From an uncultured Tenacibaculum sp. (GTDB taxonomy: Bacteria > Bacteroidota > Bacteroidia > Flavobacteriales > Flavobacteriaceae): a stretch of 64,000 nt of DNA. Where the stretch lies: positions 62,001 through 126,000 of the forward strand of contig NZ_CANMMT010000001.1 in the NCBI RefSeq assembly GCF_947499065.1. The letters run 5' to 3'. Positions within the stretch are counted from its first letter, which is position 1; each line of letters opens with the position of its first letter. Both the position numbers and the translations under genes were made by a program. The notes beneath the pieces are model-generated. The model had not been told where the DNA came from, ran no database searches, and saw only the letters and a list, made by a program, of their open reading frames with translations. This document shows, piece after piece, positions 60,886 to 64,000 of the stretch.

Positions 60886-61596
60886 ATGCAATATAAAAGA
60901 ATCCTTTTAAAATTAAGCGGAGAAGCTTTAATGGGAGAACGTCAATATGGTATTGACCCAAAAAGACTTAAAGAATACGCTCAAGAAATTAAACAAGTAG
61001 TAGACAGAAACATTCAAGTTGCCATTGTTATTGGTGGTGGTAATATTTTTAGAGGTGTTGCTGGTGAGCTTAACGGTATGGATCGTGTACAAGGAGATCA
61101 TATGGGGATGCTTGCAACCTGCATTAATGGTTTAGCACTACAAAGTGCTTTAGAAGACGAGGGTATTCAAACAAGATTACAAACAGCTATCGAAATTAAA
61201 GAAATAGCAGAACCATACATTAAAAGACGTGCAAATCGTCATTTAGAAAAAGGTCGTGTTGTTATTTTTGGAGGAGGAACTGGAAATCCTTATTTTACAA
61301 CAGATACTGCTGCTGTTTTAAGAGCTATTGAAATTAATGCAGATGCTATCTTAAAAGGAACTAGAGTTGATGGTATTTACAATACCGACCCAGAAAAAGA
61401 TAAAGACGCAATAAAATACAACAATATATCTTTTAAAGATGTTATTGAAAAAGGCTTAAAAGTAATGGATATGACAGCCTTTACTTTAAGTGAAGAGAAC
61501 AAATTACCAATTATTGTTTTTGATATGAATACTAACGGTAACTTATTAAAGTTAGTTTCTGGTGAACAAATTGGAACAATAGTTGATAACGAATAA
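60886..61596 (+). CDS. pyrH: UMP kinase
   Basis: [34 protein letters not shown]. Confidence 0.97.
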   Translation: MQYKRILLKLSGEALMGERQYGIDPKRLKEYAQEIKQVVDRNIQVAIVIGGGNIFRGVAGELNGMDRVQGDHMGMLATCINGLALQSALEDEGIQTRLQTAIEIKEIAEPYIKRRANRHLEKGRVVIFGGGTGNPYFTTDTAAVLRAIEINADAILKGTRVDGIYNTDPEKDKDAIKYNNISFKDVIEKGLKVMDMTAFTLSEENKLPIIVFDMNTNGNLLKLVSGEQIGTIVDNE

Positions 61597-61643
61597 ACCG
61601 AAATAACCTCTTTCAAAAACAGAGGTCAATAAATACGAACAAA

Positions 61644-62198
61644 ATGAACGAAGAAATTGATTTTATTTTAGATTCGGCCAAAGAGGCAATGAATAATGCT
61701 ATTGAGCACTTAATAAAAGAACTACGTAGTATTAGAGCTGGTAAAGCTTCTCCATCGATGTTAGCTAACGTACAAGTTGACTATTATGGTTCTGCTACTC
61801 CTTTAGGACAAGTTGCTAATGTTAGTACTCCTGATGCGAGAACAATCACTATTCAACCATGGGAAAAAAACATGTTGCAAGAAATAGAAAAAGCTATTAT
61901 GATTGCAAACTTAGGCTTTAACCCTATGAATAATGGTGATAACATTATTATTAGCGTTCCTCCATTAACTGAAGAGCGTCGTAAAGATCTTGCAAAACAA
62001 GCAAAGGCTGAGGCAGAACATGCTAAAGTTGGTGTTCGTAATGCTCGTAAAGACGCTAACAATGAAATCAAGAAAACTGAAGCTTCTGATGATATGAAGA
62101 AAAATGCAGAAGCAAGCGTTCAGGATTTAACAGATAGTTTTGTTAAAAATATTGATGAAAAATATTCTGTAAAAGAAAAAGAAATTATGACTGTTTAG
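61644..62198 (+). CDS. frr: Ribosome recycling factor
   Basis: LRSIRAGKASPSMLANVQVDYYGSATPLGQVANVS. Confidence 0.98.
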   Translation: MNEEIDFILDSAKEAMNNAIEHLIKELRSIRAGKASPSMLANVQVDYYGSATPLGQVANVSTPDARTITIQPWEKNMLQEIEKAIMIANLGFNPMNNGDNIIISVPPLTEERRKDLAKQAKAEAEHAKVGVRNARKDANNEIKKTEASDDMKKNAEASVQDLTDSFVKNIDEKYSVKEKEIMTV

Positions 62199-62220
62199 GT
62201 CTCTTTATAAACATTATAAA

Positions 62221-62250
62221 AAAGAGTGTTTTTAAGACACTCTTTTTTTT
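62221..62250 (+). terminator. Rho-independent terminator
   Basis: aaagagtgtttttaagacactctttttttt. Confidence 0.8.
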
Positions 62251-62295
62251 CGTTTAATTGTTTCATTTACCCTAACTTTGCTAAAATTTTTTTGA

Positions 62296-64000
62296 ATGAC
62301 TTTTTGGACTAAAATCGCAGGATTTTTACTACGAAACCGATACTTGGTTTTAATTACTATAGCTGTTATTACGGGACTTTTAGTCACTCAGATGAAGTAT
62401 ATGCGTTTTTCATATACTGAGGCAAATTTGCTTCCTAAAGATCACGAAGCAAACATTCAATACGACAAGTTTTTAGAAATTTTTGGTGAGGAAGGAAATT
62501 TAGTTATCCTAGGTGTAAAAGATTCAACAATTTTTACCCCTAAAAAGTTTAACGCTTGGAATAAACTTGTAAAGAGTTTAGATAGTGTAAAACAAGTTGA
62601 TTTTACTGTTTCAATAGCTGATGTAAAACAACTAAAAGCAGATAGAAAAAAAAGAAAATTTGTTTTAGAACCTTTATTTGACAAAGTTCCTTCAACTGAT
62701 GAAGAAGTTAATAAAATAAAGAAACAATTATTTGAAAAACTTCCTTTTTACGATAATTTATTATACAACGATCAAGGTACTTTACAAACTGCTATTTATA
62801 TTAATAAAGACATTGTAAATACTCCAGCTAGGAGAGATTTTATCGCTGAAATTTTAATTCCTACTATAGACAAATTTGAGAAAGATAATAACATAGATGT
62901 TCGTGTTTCTGGAATGCCTTATATACGTACAGTAAATTCCCAAAACATTATTAATGAAATGGGAATATTTGTAGTTGGTGCACTACTAATTACCGCTATT
63001 ATATTCTTTTTCTTTTTCCGTTCGTTTAGAGCAACGTTCATAACCCTATTAGTAGTAGGTATTGGTGTAGTATGGGCATTTGGATTTATTGGTTTATTCA
63101 GATATGAAATTACGGTACTTTCTGCATTAATTCCTCCATTAATTATTGTAATTGGTGTACCAAATGCGGTATTTTTAATTAACAAATACCAGCAAGAAAT
63201 AAAAAAACACGGTAATCAAGCAAAGTCTTTACAACGTGTAATTTCAAAAATTGGTAATGCTACCTTAATGACAAACATAACAACGGCTTCTGGTTTTGCA
63301 ACCTTTGTTTTTGTTAAGAGTCAATTATTAAGAGAATTTGGTATTCTAGCATCGGTTAATATTATCAGTATTTTCATACTTGCTTTATTAATTATTCCAA
63401 TCTTATACAGTTTTATGCCTCTTCCAGAGAAAAAGCATTTAAACCATTTAGAAAAAAGATGGATGGGGAATGTAGTTTCTTGGATGGAACGCATGGTAAA
63501 GCAACAAAGAATTGCAATTTATATTACTACAGTAATCGTTATCATATTAAGTATGATAGGATTATTTCAAATCCGAGTTTCTGGTAGTTTAATTGAAGAC
63601 ATGCCAAAAGGTATGCAGTTTTATAAGGACATCAAATTTTTTGAAAGCGAATTTGGAGGTATTATGCCTTTAGAAATTTTAATAGACACCAAAAGAGAAA
63701 AAGGTGTTATGAAACTTTCTACTTTGAAAAAGATGGAAAAGTTAAATGAAACTATTGAAACTTTCCCTGAGTTATCAAAACCTATTTCAGTAACTAACTT
63801 AGTTAAATATTCTAAGCAAGCATATTATAAAGGAAATCCAAAATATTATCAACTACCAACGAGTCAGGAAAAAGCACACATTTTTGCTTATACTAAAAAC
63901 TCAAATAGTAACGCTGGTATGTTGAAAAACTTTGTAGACGAAACTGGTCGTTATGCACGTATCACTACTTTTATGAAAGATATTGGTACAGATAAAATGG
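62296..64000 (+). CDS. RND/MMPL-family transporter, 3' truncated by window edge
   Basis: Own translation from ATG 62296: MTFWTKIAGFLLRNRYLVLITIAVITGLLV...; TM helix cluster around 62940-63400. Confidence 0.85.
   Translation, partial: MTFWTKIAGFLLRNRYLVLITIAVITGLLVTQMKYMRFSYTEANLLPKDHEANIQYDKFLEIFGEEGNLVILGVKDSTIFTPKKFNAWNKLVKSLDSVKQVDFTVSIADVKQLKADRKKRKFVLEPLFDKVPSTDEEVNKIKKQLFEKLPFYDNLLYNDQGTLQTAIYINKDIVNTPARRDFIAEILIPTIDKFEKDNNIDVRVSGMPYIRTVNSQNIINEMGIFVVGALLITAIIFFFFFRSFRATFITLLVVGIGVVWAFGFIGLFRYEITVLSALIPPLIIVIGVPNAVFLINKYQQEIKKHGNQAKSLQRVISKIGNATLMTNITTASGFATFVFVKSQLLREFGILASVNIISIFILALLIIPILYSFMPLPEKKHLNHLEKRWMGNVVSWMERMVKQQRIAIYITTVIVIILSMIGLFQIRVSGSLIEDMPKGMQFYKDIKFFESEFGGIMPLEILIDTKREKGVMKLSTLKKMEKLNETIETFPELSKPISVTNLVKYSKQAYYKGNPKYYQLPTSQEKAHIFAYTKNSNSNAGMLKNFVDETGRYARITTFMKDIGTDKM

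Noticed and set aside
57990-62198. Unusual features in the rplM-rpsI-rpsB-tsf-pyrH-frr block
   Set aside because: Ordinary conserved housekeeping gene order with a standard promoter and terminators.
1-64000. Complete antiphage defence system
   Set aside because: Only the HD-PycTM fusion resembles a defence component; no cyclase, restriction, CRISPR, CBASS, retron or toxin-antitoxin partner was recognised.

Overview
AT-rich chromosomal window that reads as Bacteroidota, most likely Flavobacteriaceae. Supporting evidence: T9SS sorting domain, GEVED domains, TAnnTTTG-type -7 elements, lipoproteins. No rRNA, tRNA, CRISPR array, integrase or transposase was recognised. Main contents: (i) a GAF-protein gene convergent with an HD-domain gene fused to a Pycsar-effector-like membrane domain; (ii) a translationally coupled msrB-msrA-glutaredoxin-like-msrA2-hydrolase/OsmC-...-selO redox operon; (iii) an AraC-type regulator island with four copies of one 16-bp motif in two identically built promoters; (iv) XdhC/MocA-like genes and a 1234-aa phosphoesterase / kinase-like / Omp85 fusion; (v) alaS and neighbours; (vi) a roughly 17-kb minus-strand light-response supercluster: photolyase, unusual cryptochrome-like protein, GTP cyclohydrolase, animal-type PTPS, carotenoid genes, TspO, FAS1 lipoprotein and a CarH/LitR-type B12 photoreceptor; (vii) aromatic amino acid hydroxylase, M48 and M43 proteases, gpmI, map, apbE and OmpA; (viii) the rplM-rpsI-rpsB-tsf-pyrH-frr block and a truncated RND transporter. 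The strongest new observation is a repeated operator-like palindrome, TGTTTAA-N16-TTAAACA. It occurs four times with an invariant 16-bp spacer at the carH-like, fas1/crt and photolyase promoters. The second strongest is the 21-bp-spaced direct-repeat motif in the AraC island. All calls come from reading the sequence and ORF translations; no searches were run.
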